From: Watersipora subatra
Lineage: Eukaryota; Bryozoa; Gymnolaemata; Cheilostomatida; Watersiporidae
DNA: 64,000 nucleotides
Assembly: GCF_963576615.1 (NCBI RefSeq)
Contig: NC_088714.1
Coordinates: 29,818,558 to 29,882,557, forward strand
Reading direction: 5' to 3'
The notes below the pieces were generated by a model. That model saw only the letters and a program-made list of their open reading frames with translations. It made no database searches and was not told where the DNA came from. The translations under genes and the position numbers were made by a program. Below are positions 11,001 to 22,274 of the stretch, in pieces (the stretch's first letter is position 1; each line of letters opens with the position of its first letter).

Positions 11001-12766
11001 GTTTCCAGAAGAAGGCTTTTTATCACCCGACAAATTGAAAGTGAGTTGAACTAGCTTGGGATTCAAAGTGAGAATTTATAGTCGGCGTACATTAAAATGC
11101 TTAAACAAAGTGTATGCTTTATTGAACTCCGACATCGTCTATATATGTCCACTATTTAAATCCTTGAACATTGTAAAGCAATTAACCCGTATTGAAGAGC
11201 ACTCAAAAGTCACTATATGTATACCAGACATCCGAAACTAACCTTGTAACTGCAGAGATTAATGCTTGTTAAAAACGTTTTGTGGGATAGTCCTAGGAAT
11301 AACTTGAGATTATCATTAAAAATGGATTTGATTTCAATGATAGTTCGTTTTGCTGTACAAAGTTCTTTGCATTTTCAAAGCTTGTCTGCACTCATATTTC
11401 AGCAAGGTTTAACCTATTCTAAAATAGTCCAACTGATAAAATTTTCGTCAAAACTACTTGAGTACTGTAAAACATAACAATAAATAAACCAAATAAAAAC
11501 GACAATAAAATACTCTAACTGTAACATCTATTTAGCTTAACATCAGAAAGCCCGTTGTAACAAATATTTGTTTGTAAAAACTGAAATTTTTATCAAGTCT
11601 AATTTATCGTTCAATTTTTGTTAAGCTGCTTGATTTTGTATGAGTTTATTGCCTACACAAATTATGAATTTTAAATATCTTGGCCCCAAAGTGCCTCAAC
11701 ATTAAAATGTCTGTAAGGTCATACCTACAATTGTCTTATGCCTACTTCTAAATAGTTTCATATAATATCAGCTTGAATTAAAAGATTGTCAGCTTATCTC
11801 TTTGATATAATACAATTTTTATTATAGCTGAGAGCAACTACAGAACTAGAAGGTTGCAATAAGACATTGCCTTACAAACTTGTACATGATCTGTACAAGT
11901 TTATTACCACCAAAACAAACAAAAAAGCGCCATTATAACTATTAAGAAGTTTTTAGTTCTTGTAATGTAGGAACTTTCTTTGATAATTTTCTGATGACGT
12001 ATGATGACTCGATGTTTATACATCGCTGTGAATGACAGCAATTGGAGTCACTACATTTGTGGTTGTTTCAGAAAGAATCTTAAGATACAGGTGAATTATG
12101 TTCTTGAGAGACCCTTTTTAAATGTGAGATCATTGCTGCATTCCATCAAAACTTCTAGCAGTTGTTCAGTTCCCATGACATTTTATTGCAGCTACTAGAA
12201 AAAGCCTTACCCCCCAGAGTACCTGTGGCACAGACAGCAGCCATGGAAGAAGTGAATTTGCAGGACTATGATGCAGACACCGCTAAAAGACATGTAAGTT
12301 TTGCACACCATCCACACTACCATCTGTTGGTATTGCGTTGCAGTACTGCATTTGTTTGAAGGAAATGTGACATGTGGGTAGATTGATGGAGCTGATTGAA
12401 CATGGAGTGAGTGCGACAGAAATATACTATTTGTATAAAAGACTACTATGTGGCACAAAAAGTCTACAACTGTATACCTTTGAAACATCCACAGCCTAAT
12501 TAACACATAACAACTTGGCAAATGCCATCTCATTAGATACTGTGTTACATTATCATGACAAGATTAGAATTTCGACAGGGTTTACTCATTGGAGTTGTAT
12601 TCTCCATTGATCACTGCAGTTGGTCATTTTCTCTCATTTCTACTCAGTAGGTGGTTTATAACTAATTTGTCATGTCTATTTGTAGCATCAGTACACTGAT
12701 GGATATGACAGTGATGATGAGATGAACGGACATGGTGGGTCTAGGATGCAATGTGCTTCTCAATAA
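6112..12766 (+). CDS. DNAJA: DnaJ homolog subfamily A (type I Hsp40 co-chaperone)
   Basis: Complete J-protein co-chaperone that would stimulate Hsp70 ATPase and deliver unfolded clients in the cytosol. Exons: 6112-6252, 6335-6541, 7032-7110, 7615-7845, 9658-9888, 10895-11040, 12192-12293 and 12686-12766. All junctions are GT..AG and phase-consistent, giving 405 residues, against about 397-412 in DNAJA1 and DNAJA2. J domain at about 1-70 with HPD at 34-36, then a Gly/Phe region (DMFFGGGRR). Zinc-binding Cys pairs follow at 138/141 (CAPCKGTG), 155/158 (CKGCNGLG), 182/185 (CPACHGKK) and 198/201 (CKNCKGEK). The C-terminal client domain contains [18 protein letters not shown]. It ends in CASQ, a CaaX-type farnesylation box as in DNAJA1/2. 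The third zinc motif has lost its final Gly. Intron 4 carries nested mobile elements and intron 6 a dispersed repeat. Whether it is the A1, A2 or A4 orthologue is not resolved. Confidence 0.95.
8696..8731. repeat. Short perfect hairpin
   Basis: Arms of 15 bp (TTCCGACGTTGATTC and its exact complement) with a 6-bp loop, a few bases before the larger palindrome. Probably sub-structure of the host element. Confidence 0.6.
8742..8867. mobile_element. Perfectly flanked palindromic MITE nested in the pogo-like element
   Basis: A 126-bp near-perfect palindrome with arms of about 59 bp (8742-8800 and 8809-8867) and a loop of about 8 bp. The ends read CACGGGCTAGCCGGGTCACG and its complement. It is flanked on both sides by the same 8 bp, CTATTCAT (8734-8741 and 8868-8875), a clean target-site duplication of the size made by hAT, P or Merlin-type transposases. 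The few mismatches are confined to one patch of the arm, so insertion looks recent. GC content is far above the surroundings. Confidence 0.75.
9889..10894 (+). other. DNAJA intron 5
   Basis: No nested gene or repeat array is visible. It is moderately AT-rich single-copy-looking sequence. Confidence 0.5.
11650..11878. repeat. Dispersed repeat, copy 2
   Basis: Diverged second copy of the element at 2132-2349, here inside intron 6 of the DNAJA gene and in the same orientation. A few bases are inserted after the first shared block. Confidence 0.7.
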
Positions 12767-12984
12767 TAGGAATTTTAGTCTATCTTCCAAACGCTTTGAG
12801 TTGAAACTATTACCAAAGTGTTGGTATTGTTTGGACTTCTGCCAGTTTACCAGAGTTGTCCAGTCCAGCTAAATGGTGTATTGTTCTAATTGGTACTATT
12901 AGCTTTTAGGCTAAATTGATCATGTTTATGTTTGTGAAAAAAACTGATGCTATATACAAATTGAAAAAATTCATATGTAGTAAT

Positions 12985-13003
12985 AATAAAAAGCAAAAAT
13001 AAA
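12985..13003 (+). terminator. Polyadenylation signals of DNAJA
   Basis: Two AATAAA hexamers (12985-12990 and 12998-13003) lie about 220-235 bp after the TAA stop, followed by a T/G-containing stretch. Confidence 0.6.
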
Positions 13004-13679
13004 TATATTGTATGTATTTCTATTAATTGTATGATATTGTAATCTAATATAAATACAGCTTTCATGGATATTCAGTTCCATATGCAGAACAGAATTATTT
13101 AAACAGAATTGTATCGACGGTATTTATTGCATATGCCAAGATGGCTGACTAATGCCTTGGCACACATTGCTAGTCATGTCTATAACTTATCTCTACGAGT
13201 TGTATAACAGTTCCTGAATGAACATGAATCCATAGAAGGAACTAATAAATGCATCAAAGAGCTGTGTTGATTACAGCATCAACTGGCTTGCTAGCTACCT
13301 GTACTAGTTGGCATTTTGTAAGATAATTTTTACATAATCTACTGTATGATGAGCCGGGGTGTGATGCGCCAGGCTGAAATGACTACTAATACCGTGTATT
13401 GGTGCAATATTGGTTAATATATCTGTTGATAATTCCAGTATTGGTGGTGTCAGCTATGCATCACAACACTGATCAGCACAGAGTAGCATGGCGCAGATAA
13501 TGGTAATGCGCACAGGTAATTTTGTTTGCATATAGCATGTTAACTTAGGCTACACAGAAATATATATATATATATATATGCTGGAGGTGTTGATAGTGAT
13601 ATCACAATGTACCTTTTATACAACATGAATGAAAAGTGAGATGCTGTATTATGCTCAGATTCGGATAGAATCCTTGGGG
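13004..13679. other. Intergenic stretch downstream of DNAJA
   Basis: No coding exon is seen; a short (TA)n run lies at 13561-13580. Confidence 0.45.
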
Positions 13680-14520
13680 AAACAAAAGTAGAAATCAAAG
13701 TGCACATTGTTCAAGTTGACTCGTGTATGGGAACAAGACTATTAAAGCCTCGCATAAGAAAGTTGCTTGCTGAAAATCCAATTATCACCAGTATCCTTAT
13801 CTTTACCCACAGCTACTGCTGCGAATCCACCTTTCAATGCTTATTTGTGCCAAGTCAAATGTTTCTGCCTTACATGTGTTTTGGTGCTGGATGGCTTTTG
13901 TTCAGTAGCCTGTTGAGGTCGTGCAGTTTTTTTCTGCCTCACCTAGATGCTCACTTCTGCTCTCATCTACCTTGGAGATGGCATCATACACTGCCAACAC
14001 CAACTGAAATATCGGTGCAGGAAGCTTGTCTTTAGGAATACTTTCCAGTATACAGTCATTTACCATTTATAAAAGTCATTAGCTGTTGTTGACATGACTA
14101 CGACCCATGTGCTTTTCCCACAAATATTTGAAACTATGTCGGCTACCTTAGACAGCTTTTCAATAATTACTCTACCTTGTGCTATATCGCATTGAGTGAT
14201 TTTAGGAAGCCTGCATCGGTAGTCTCTAGATAGACAGAGGTTTGACGGAGAAACATCGATTTCTCTGCAAAAATCAATTACGGGTTTAAGAATTTGCTGC
14301 ATGGTGGAGGTCGGTCTTGGAGAATCGAGCAACCTGATAAGCAGTCTACTTAAAATGACCAGTTTTAATGGTGACATCTTGGCTGAGATGCTTGAAGAGC
14401 TTCATCCATTAGCTCCAGCATCATCCTATAGCATGGAATCAGCATAATTAGCATTAGAGGAAGTACTAGTCACTCATTGATCAGCAAATCATCATGGTGT
14501 CCACGTTTGGCGAATGATGC
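13680..14520 (-). pseudogene. Decayed coding relic (unidentified)
   Basis: On the minus strand two coding-like blocks lie end to end but in different frames. The first, 14377-14060, includes IDFCREIDVSPSNLCLSRDY. The second, about 14055-13900, includes IPKDKLPAPIFQLVLAVYD, then ISKVDESRSEHLGEAEK. Further fragments towards 13700 are broken by stops. Composition is protein-like (Lys/Glu/Asp/Pro rich), unlike the low-complexity frames nearby, but no intact frame, splice sites or family motif could be named. A transposase, retroelement or processed-gene remnant would all fit. Confidence 0.35.
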
Positions 14521-15985
14521 ATGCCACTCCTTGTCTTTGTACATTTGCTGGAATAATTTTAGCAGTTGGTATGTGTTGCTTACATAGCAATGTATATTCA
14601 TCAAGATCAAGGCTGCAATTGTTTACAATTTGTTCTTACAAACTGGTTAAATCAGTGCCAAACCCCTTATTATACCCAACAAAGGTGCTTCCTGTTCATC
14701 CTATAGCCGTCGATCTTTTTTCCTGCTGTAATTCCTGATCATGACTAATGTAGTTTGCTATGCAGATGAAATTCACAAGCTGCCTACATTGATACATTTA
14801 TTTTGAGAGCGAGCAGACAAATTCCCCAAGAAGATTTTTGTCAGTTTGATTAAGTTCCTAGATGAGGAGTAATGAACAGCTTATGCTTTTGTAATGTGAT
14901 GATGTTACATGAAATTAATCTGCTTCCAACCAGTAGAGAGAGTGACTAGAATCTATAGTAACTAGAATAATGATATACAATGTGGTATTGCTAAGTAGAT
15001 AGGTAGTTACGATGTATAAGTTACATATCCTCATCTTTTTTTATTTCATTTTTTGACACAGCCTACTCGGTTACAAATACTTCTAGGGTAAGGTATAGGA
15101 TTCATACAGCTTGGTATGAAGTAAAAATAATAGCTTTTTACCGGTTATCACTTTACTAATACGCTATTCACATAATGTGGTATAATGTATTTGTTTAAAC
15201 GTTATGAGTTATTACTAGGGGTATTGATTGAAAACTTGTCCTAGATTTCAAAAATGTGAAACGGTTTATGCACATCGCAATGTATTATGAAATTATTTGT
15301 TTCAACTTGTAAGTTTTGAAGATGAAGCAGATCTCAAAAGGAAAAAGCTTTGTTTATTTAGGTTTAACTGCACTTGTCTGGCAGACTACAAACATAATAA
15401 TAATATAACTAAATATAAAACTAGGACAATAAACTTGTTTACTACTGAGGTTAGGAGGGACTCTTAAGTTTGCTCAATGCTTGCAGCCAAAAATTTGTAG
15501 AAGACGTGTGCGCGCGAGTGTGATTCATGGCTATTGGCTATACCTAGTCACCCCTTGAATAATTGACATCACTTGCAGGATTTAATTAATTTTCTAGACT
15601 GCTATGATATGCAGAAACGTCTTTTAAAATGAAGATTTGTTGATTCCTATTAATCTAAAAGCTTGTCTAGCGAGTTTATGTAACAGTTAAACAAATGGAA
15701 GTCAAACAGAGTCCATTGGAAAAAATATAAATTAACTAAATTTGGAGTTGTTTTTTTTCTGTTGCTTTCTGTTGAACAAGGACAGACAACCTTTTTTCAA
15801 TGAGCTAAACTTTTGTAAACTTTTAACCTACAGTAGCTAATACCTAATCAAACATTTGTATGGTTTGGGCGTTTAAAGAACAGTTTGCAAAATCTGTTAA
15901 TATCTAAATTTCTGTGCCTGTACTTGCATTTCAGACATTTTACACATCCTCTCTGACAAGTTTACAACTGTGAGCTACAGTTGGT
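14521..15985. other. Non-coding stretch
   Basis: No exon, repeat array or element with recognisable ends was seen. Confidence 0.45.
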
Positions 15986-16290
15986 ACTAATAACTACAGA
16001 TTACATGGTCTCACTTATAACTACAGATTATAAACTATATCACTAATAATTACAGAGTATACACCGTGTATCACTAATAACTACAGACTAGACACTGTGT
16101 ATCACTAATAACTACAGATTATACACTGTGTATCACTAATAGCTACAGACTAGACACTGTGTATCACTATAACTACAGATTGTGCACTGTGTATCACTAA
16201 CAACTACGGACTAGACACTGTGGATTACTAATAACTACAGACTAGACCTTGTATATTACTAATAACTGCAAACTACACTCAGCTTTAGTA
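15986..16290. repeat. 31-bp minisatellite
   Basis: About ten diverged copies of a 31-bp unit built on ACTAATAACTACAGACTAGA followed by CACTGTGTATC. Copies differ by substitutions and single-base indels. Confidence 0.8.
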
Positions 16291-16402
16291 ACAACTGCAA
16301 CGTATACACCAAGTGTCAAATTCAGAATGAACATCTTCTCACTTACCTACAATAGAAGGTGCTGCCAAGAATCTCTAGCATATTTTTGCAAATCAATCAA
16401 TT

Positions 16403-16436
16403 CTCTCTCTTTCCCCCTCTCTCTCTCTCTCTCTCG
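16403..16436. repeat. (CT)n microsatellite
   Basis: A pyrimidine run of CTCTCT repeats between the two minisatellites. Confidence 0.8.
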
Positions 16437-16565
16437 CATTCTATTTATTAGCTTGTCAATGACCTGATACCCTCATTTCAAATAATAACATCTTCGGCAA
16501 TGTGCATTGTGTTTAATATCGCCTACTTCTATTTCACTTTCAATCACTTCCCATCCTTAACATGT

Positions 16566-17456
16566 ATGAGCAGATGTCTTAAAGCCTTGATATATATGAG
16601 TTTATGTTCTAAAGCCTTGATACATATGAGTTCATGTTCTAAAGCCTTGATACATATGAGTTTATGTTCTCAAGCCTTGATACATATGAGTCTATGTTCT
16701 AAAGCCTTGATATATATGAGTTTATGTTCTAAAGCCTTGATACATATGAGTTTATGTTCTCAAGCCTTGATACATATGAGTCTATGTTCTAAAGCCTTGA
16801 TATATATGAGTTTATGCTCTAAAGCCTTGATACATATGAGTCTATGTTCTCAAGCCTTGATACATATGAGTCTATGTTCTAAAGCCTTGATATATATGAG
16901 TTTATGTTCTCAAGCCTTGATACATATGAGTCTATGTTCTAAAGCCTTGATATATATGAGTTTATGTTCTCAAGCCTTGATACATATGAGTCTATGTTCT
17001 AAAGCCTTGATACATATGAGTTCATGTTCTAAAGCCTTGATACATATGAGTTCATCTTCTAAAGCCTTGATACATATGAGTTTATGTTCTAAAGCCTTGA
17101 TACATATGAGTTTATGTTCTCAAGCCTTGATACATATGAGTCTATGTTCTAAAGCCTTGATACATATGAGTCTATGTTCTAAAGCCTTGATACATATGAG
17201 TTCATGTTCTAAAGCCTTGATACATATGAGTTCATCTTCTAAAGCCTTGATACATATGAGTTTATGTTCTCAAGCTTTGATACATATGAGTTTATGTTCT
17301 CAAGCCTTGATACATATGATTTTATGTTCTAAAGCCTTGATATATATGAGTTTATGTTCTAAAGCCTTGATACATATGAGTTTATGTTCTAAAGCTTTGA
17401 TATATATGAGTTCATGTTCTAAAGCCTTGATACGTATGAGTTCATGTTCTAACGAC
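16566..17456. repeat. 30-bp minisatellite with higher-order structure
   Basis: About 29-30 copies of an exactly 30-bp unit (AAAGCCTTGATACATATGAG plus TTTATGTTCT), with no indels. Units differ at a few diagnostic bases (AAAGCC/CAAGCC, TATATATG/TACATATG, TTTATG/TCTATG/TTCATG). In 16861-17000 they alternate as 60-bp dimers. Because the unit is a multiple of three, an open frame of 319 codons (16500-17459) runs through it, repeating KALIHMSLCS. This is most simply a by-product of the repeat and not a gene. Confidence 0.9.
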
Positions 17457-17459
17457 TAG

Positions 17460-19117
17460 TTTCATATGCTTTTGCACCTTTCTGTTTACCTTGCTATTCT
17501 GTGATTATATTTCAAATACAAGCAATGAAACTATGCGAAGTTGGTAATTTTATCTCTTTCCCTGTAGCCATGTTTTCTCTGGCTGTAAAAAGTAGCTATG
17601 TCACAAGCCCCTTATAATAAAGAGAGAAGTTTTGCCGTAAGCTAGCTCTTTGGTTAGCTGGAGTGCTAACAAATATGTTTCCACTCACATCAAACTGAGT
17701 ATTGTTAGTTAAAGTGAGGCTAAACATCACTTTATATCATATGACATAATTTAAATGTATACAATTGTATAAATATGAATATAAAATATAAGAAACAGAC
17801 AAAAGCAGTATCTACAGTTGAAACAGAAAATAGTTCAAATATTCATCCATATTAATTTTTTTAACCTATCTATTCTATCATATCTATTCTGATATAATCT
17901 ATATCAGAAATCTATTGTATTATATCAATAATATTAATATATTTAATTAATATTATATTCTATTATTATTCATTATTATGCTATTTTTGTCTGATGGTCT
18001 AAATTGCTTTAAACAGAATTGACTGGTGATGATAAAGTTCATACCTATCTCAATCGTTGTTATTATAATGATTACCTTATTATTATTATTATTATTTTGC
18101 TAGATTTCCTTACTCGAAGAAAATGAAACCATAAAAGAAGTGAGCACTGCTACATAAGCATCAAAGTTTGGTAGCTTTGTTTCACAACAGTGTTATCAGA
18201 AGAAGACAGCATTGTTTTATTAAAACTGTCTCAAAATGAGTGGCTACCCAAGGTTAGATTATTTAAATAGCTGTAGACATCAATGACTCGTTATCAGTTA
18301 AGCTTCTTGTGGTGTCACCGAGTATTTAATAATGTACATACGCTTATGATTTTAAAAGAGTGTCTCAATGGTAAGATACCAACATAGTGGTAAGATACCG
18401 TACAGTAAGATGTCAGTACAGAAGTGATGGCCTATCTTTTGAAATAAGTCTACAGTAACTTTCGTCGCAACTGCTAGAGGGTCGATGGCTATTATGATGA
18501 ATCCCGTAAAAGTCTTTCAGGTGAAGTTCATAAAAAACGTTATTCTAGTTAGCCATGGCTGTGGGAGATGTATAACTGTTTTGTTGTTATATTGGATCAA
18601 ATCTGGGTCACTAGAATAATAAAAATACATCTTCAACTTATAGTCTAAATGACAAGCAAGTAGATTGAGAGTTTTCCTCTTCTGCAGCTGTGTGTGCATT
18701 AAAGGGAGGTAACAACTTGAACTAATATCCTGACTTCTAAACGTGTATAGAATGATGGTAACTCATTTTTCTTGGTTGAAGCCTTCAGATATCACTCTGT
18801 AGTGCAAATCGTCAGGTATGCCTTTTGCCGCTTCAAACGTGAGCTTAGAAGATAAAAGGTGTCATCTTGCTGCAAGTTGCATGGTAGATGAAATCTCTGT
18901 CGAGAAGCGACAGCAGTTTTCTTGTAGCTGAATTCCAATTAATGTGGAGGTCAAGGAAAAAGGCACAATCTACATAAACTTATCATGAAAACGCTTGATG
19001 ACACAGTCATAAGCCTATAAACAAATGTTATTTTAATCACTTGCTAAACATGGAGTGTTTACTTTCGATGCCATGGTGACATGTAAATCAAACTAACAAC
19101 TGGATTGAGTTTATGAT
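17460..19117. other. Non-coding stretch
   Basis: AT-rich, with short TATTA runs. One minus-strand patch near 18900-18760 reads a coding-like string (FEAAKGIPDDLHYRVISEGF) but ends in stops and has no gene structure. Confidence 0.4.
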
Positions 19118-19203
19118 ACATGCAGACACAGCCGTTGTACACGCAAAAACGTGTGTTATACATGCAGACACAGCCGTTGTACAGGCAGACACGTGTGTTA
19201 TAC
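19118..19203. repeat. Tandem duplication, two units
   Basis: Two copies of a unit of about 42 bp containing TGCAGACACAGCCGTTGTAC and ACGTGTGTTATAC, differing at a few bases. Confidence 0.75.
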
Positions 19204-19326
19204 TATCAGCAAAAACTATTTTCTAATATGCACTGAGTAAGTAATTGGGTCAACCCATAGTTGTCTACTTTATTCCTTAATGTAGTATCATTAGTTATTC
19301 GTGTATAATATATATACATATATACG

Positions 19327-19506
19327 AGCTTGAGTAGACACTATCATCTATTTAGATTCAACGGGTAAGGAGAAAAGTATATATATATATTATATATATA
19401 TATAATATTACTTTATATATATATTATATATATATATAAAGTATATATATATGTACTTTTCTCCTTACCCGTTGAATCTAAATAGATGGTAGTGTCTACT
19501 CAAGCT
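19327..19506. mobile_element. Foldback / MITE-like palindrome
   Basis: Inverted arms of 53 bp (19327-19379 and 19454-19506), starting AGCTTGAGTAGACACTA, with a single mismatch. They are joined by about 74 bp of TATATA-rich sequence that is itself near-palindromic. No coding capacity. The arm identity suggests either a recent insertion or ongoing homogenisation. Target-site duplication is not clear. Confidence 0.65.
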
Positions 19507-21190
19507 ATGGTTCCCAACCAGAAACCTGGCAGTTTGAGGGACTCACCTTAAGATCTTAGCTATTCCCAATAGTGTGCTTATCTGAAACTGACTGGTGTTG
19601 ATTAGTGGTGGTATTTGGGTGAGCCACATTTGATGTGCAGGTATTATTGTACCCAATCATCCAATAACTACCAGTCTTGCAGTTGTTCTCACATTCCAGC
19701 ACTATTTGATCTCCTCTCTGAGTGAAAGATATTTCTCCCCTTTTTCCTTTTCTTTGCTGACTATGTTGTAGTCATTGGGTATTGCTATACTTATTAAGTA
19801 TTTAATATATATAATATATAAAAATATGTGAATATATCACTGTTTCATTTGAAGGTTAACAGTAGTTGATGACCTCGGCAGCTTTTAGAAAGACATAAAG
19901 TAATAGATTATTGGCACCAGAGTTGTTAGCCTTCATTTACACTCGTTTAAAGAGTAAACTTTAAGCTTTTATATCTACCAGCGCTATAAGTTGTCGGCAG
20001 AATAACAATAGATCAATATGTTTTAGTCTGTTTTTTTCTGCATTACGGAAAGCCCAGCTGACTTGCTAAATATTTGTGTAACTTTGAACAAACAACTTTT
20101 TAATTTTACTTACACATGTAGTAATGCCCTCCTTTGTCGTTAAATGCTTACAGCAAACTAAATAACTCAATTTCAACCACTCTGTTTACTGTTTGTTTAA
20201 TTGGAACTTTAATAATATAATACTTAGAAGCGAGCGCACAACTCTGTATTCTCATTTAGCTAACTTATTTTCTCTAACAGCTCTAGTTTTGAGGCTGACT
20301 TCTATTCAATAGTTAATACCGATGTCAAATGCCCTCAACAAGTAAGATAAAACTACATGTATTATGTGTTATTAGCTGTTTTTAATAATTTACTCGATAA
20401 GAATGATCTCTAAACATAAAAGGAAGAAAAGTCAGTTAGTCAATTAACTATTTGCTAGTGAGCGTAGATGGCTTCGAAATGACCAGTCTATGAAGCCAAT
20501 TAGTAGAGTAGTTTGAACCTAGAACATAGCTGTATGAACGCTGCCATAACTTGCCTCTAAATTGTTTTAGATCTCTATACAAATATGCATTGGAATTTTC
20601 TCTACAAGCTGATGTTCTTTGCTAACAGTTAACATGTGAAAATCTTATTGCCTGTGCAGCACTTCGTAGGAGCTATCAATTTGTTTTTCAGTGTTCTAAC
20701 TTTTAATGTGTATTTAGATTTCATAAGTATAATTAGCAATAAAAATGAATTGCCCTGATTAATATCTTTAATAAAGTTTGCAGCAAAAACTGGCTTTTTA
20801 ATACAGTCAACTAGAGTATATAAAGCTGTTTCTTGCACGAACCAGCAAATCATTTTTAAAAGGTTACTTTCTCACTCAATGTGCATACAAACCTACATAT
20901 AGATCTCCATATGATATGATGCCATAAATATGTTTTGTCATGACCACAGAACTCGATATACTTAAAGTTTGCGTTGCTATACAACTTAATAAATAGGACC
21001 AACACAACTTGGTCTAGTTTACAAATGGTAACTAGGTGCTAGGTCAACGAGCTATGCTCTGTTTGTTTGTTTTGGGTGTTGGTTTTAGGATCAGCGTAAT
21101 CACCTTACGCGATTTATTTTCAGTGCCTATGATATCTCCTCATCAGTCGGGTGCTGGCTGCATTACCTCTTCATCAAATCACTGGCAATA
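19507..21190. other. Intergenic region upstream of GST-A
   Basis: No exon was identified. The right end probably holds the GST-A 5' UTR: a TTTATTTTCAG acceptor near 21121 precedes the ATG by about 70 bp, implying a 5' UTR intron. Confidence 0.4.
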
Positions 21191-22243
21191 ATGGGCTGTA
21201 ATGAGAGCAAAGACGTAACGACTTACCCAAAGAAGGACACTTCCCCAAAAAAGACTGTTCCGGGGAATTCTGTTGCACCACAAACCTCCAGTAAGGTAAG
21301 ATGAACTTACTTCTTATGACTGTCCGTCCGTAGTTAGTATCACTCTAGCTTGATAGTTCAACAAATAAAAACAAAGTTTTGCGGTTTGACCTATAAAATT
21401 ATATAAGAATTAGTCGTAAAAAAGTAGTGTAACACAAAATAGCTTAAACTCGTAAAGAAGAGATAAAATTAAAGTTAAAAAATGCTTAGCAATATATTAC
21501 CAAAATTAAATATTATAGTTTAACATTTTACGCAACTCTGTTGATATCATGTGATCGGTTAAGAACTTTAGTTGTCAAATTGTATCGCCAGACAGAGTCA
21601 TGTTATTGTATTTAGCCCTAATACCTTGAGATAAATTCCTTGAGAACTAAGGGTGTGTGTTGTAACCGCAGTCCATGACACTCCGTCTCAAAAGTATAGC
21701 AAGTGGTTAAAAACTATCCAGCAATGTTAAGATAGGACTTTCATAGCAAATGAATAAAAACTCAACTTTTATTTAGCTCAGCATATACACATAGTTCCAA
21801 TAGGGCTTTTTTCAAACTTCGACCTATCTTTCGTTATTTCCTTGCCTCTGTTTAACCTGCAACGGGTTTACTGTTTTTCTCAAGCTGTACTACAGCCAGT
21901 GTGAATGTTTATCAACAGTTATGGTCAGCGTCTAAAAGCTCATAATGGTGATGAGCTAAATATGTCATTAGATAATTGCTATATACTCAGATCATATCTC
22001 CAATCTGCCTGACCATTCATGGCATTCCGACTTTTTTGACAAAAATCACTAGACCTTATACCAGACACCAACATCTTGCCAGTCCATATTATAGAACAAC
22101 ATCGTGCAAAAAGAGCTCTTTTTCATTACTGGTATTTTACTTTACTATTCTATGTGTTTTTTTCTTTTTCTCTTTTGTCACGTGGTATAATTAGCTTTGA
22201 GTGGCATGGCCAGTGATAATATAGTTTATATCTACTGTATCTA

Positions 22244-22274
<31 letters not shown>

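Noticed and set aside
12207..12533. 108-codon minus-strand frame over DNAJA exon 7
   Set aside because: Antisense shadow of a real exon with no independent support.
18760..18960. Minus-strand coding-like string ending GFNQEK
   Set aside because: Only about 30 residues, bounded by stops, without splice signals or a partner exon; too weak to call.
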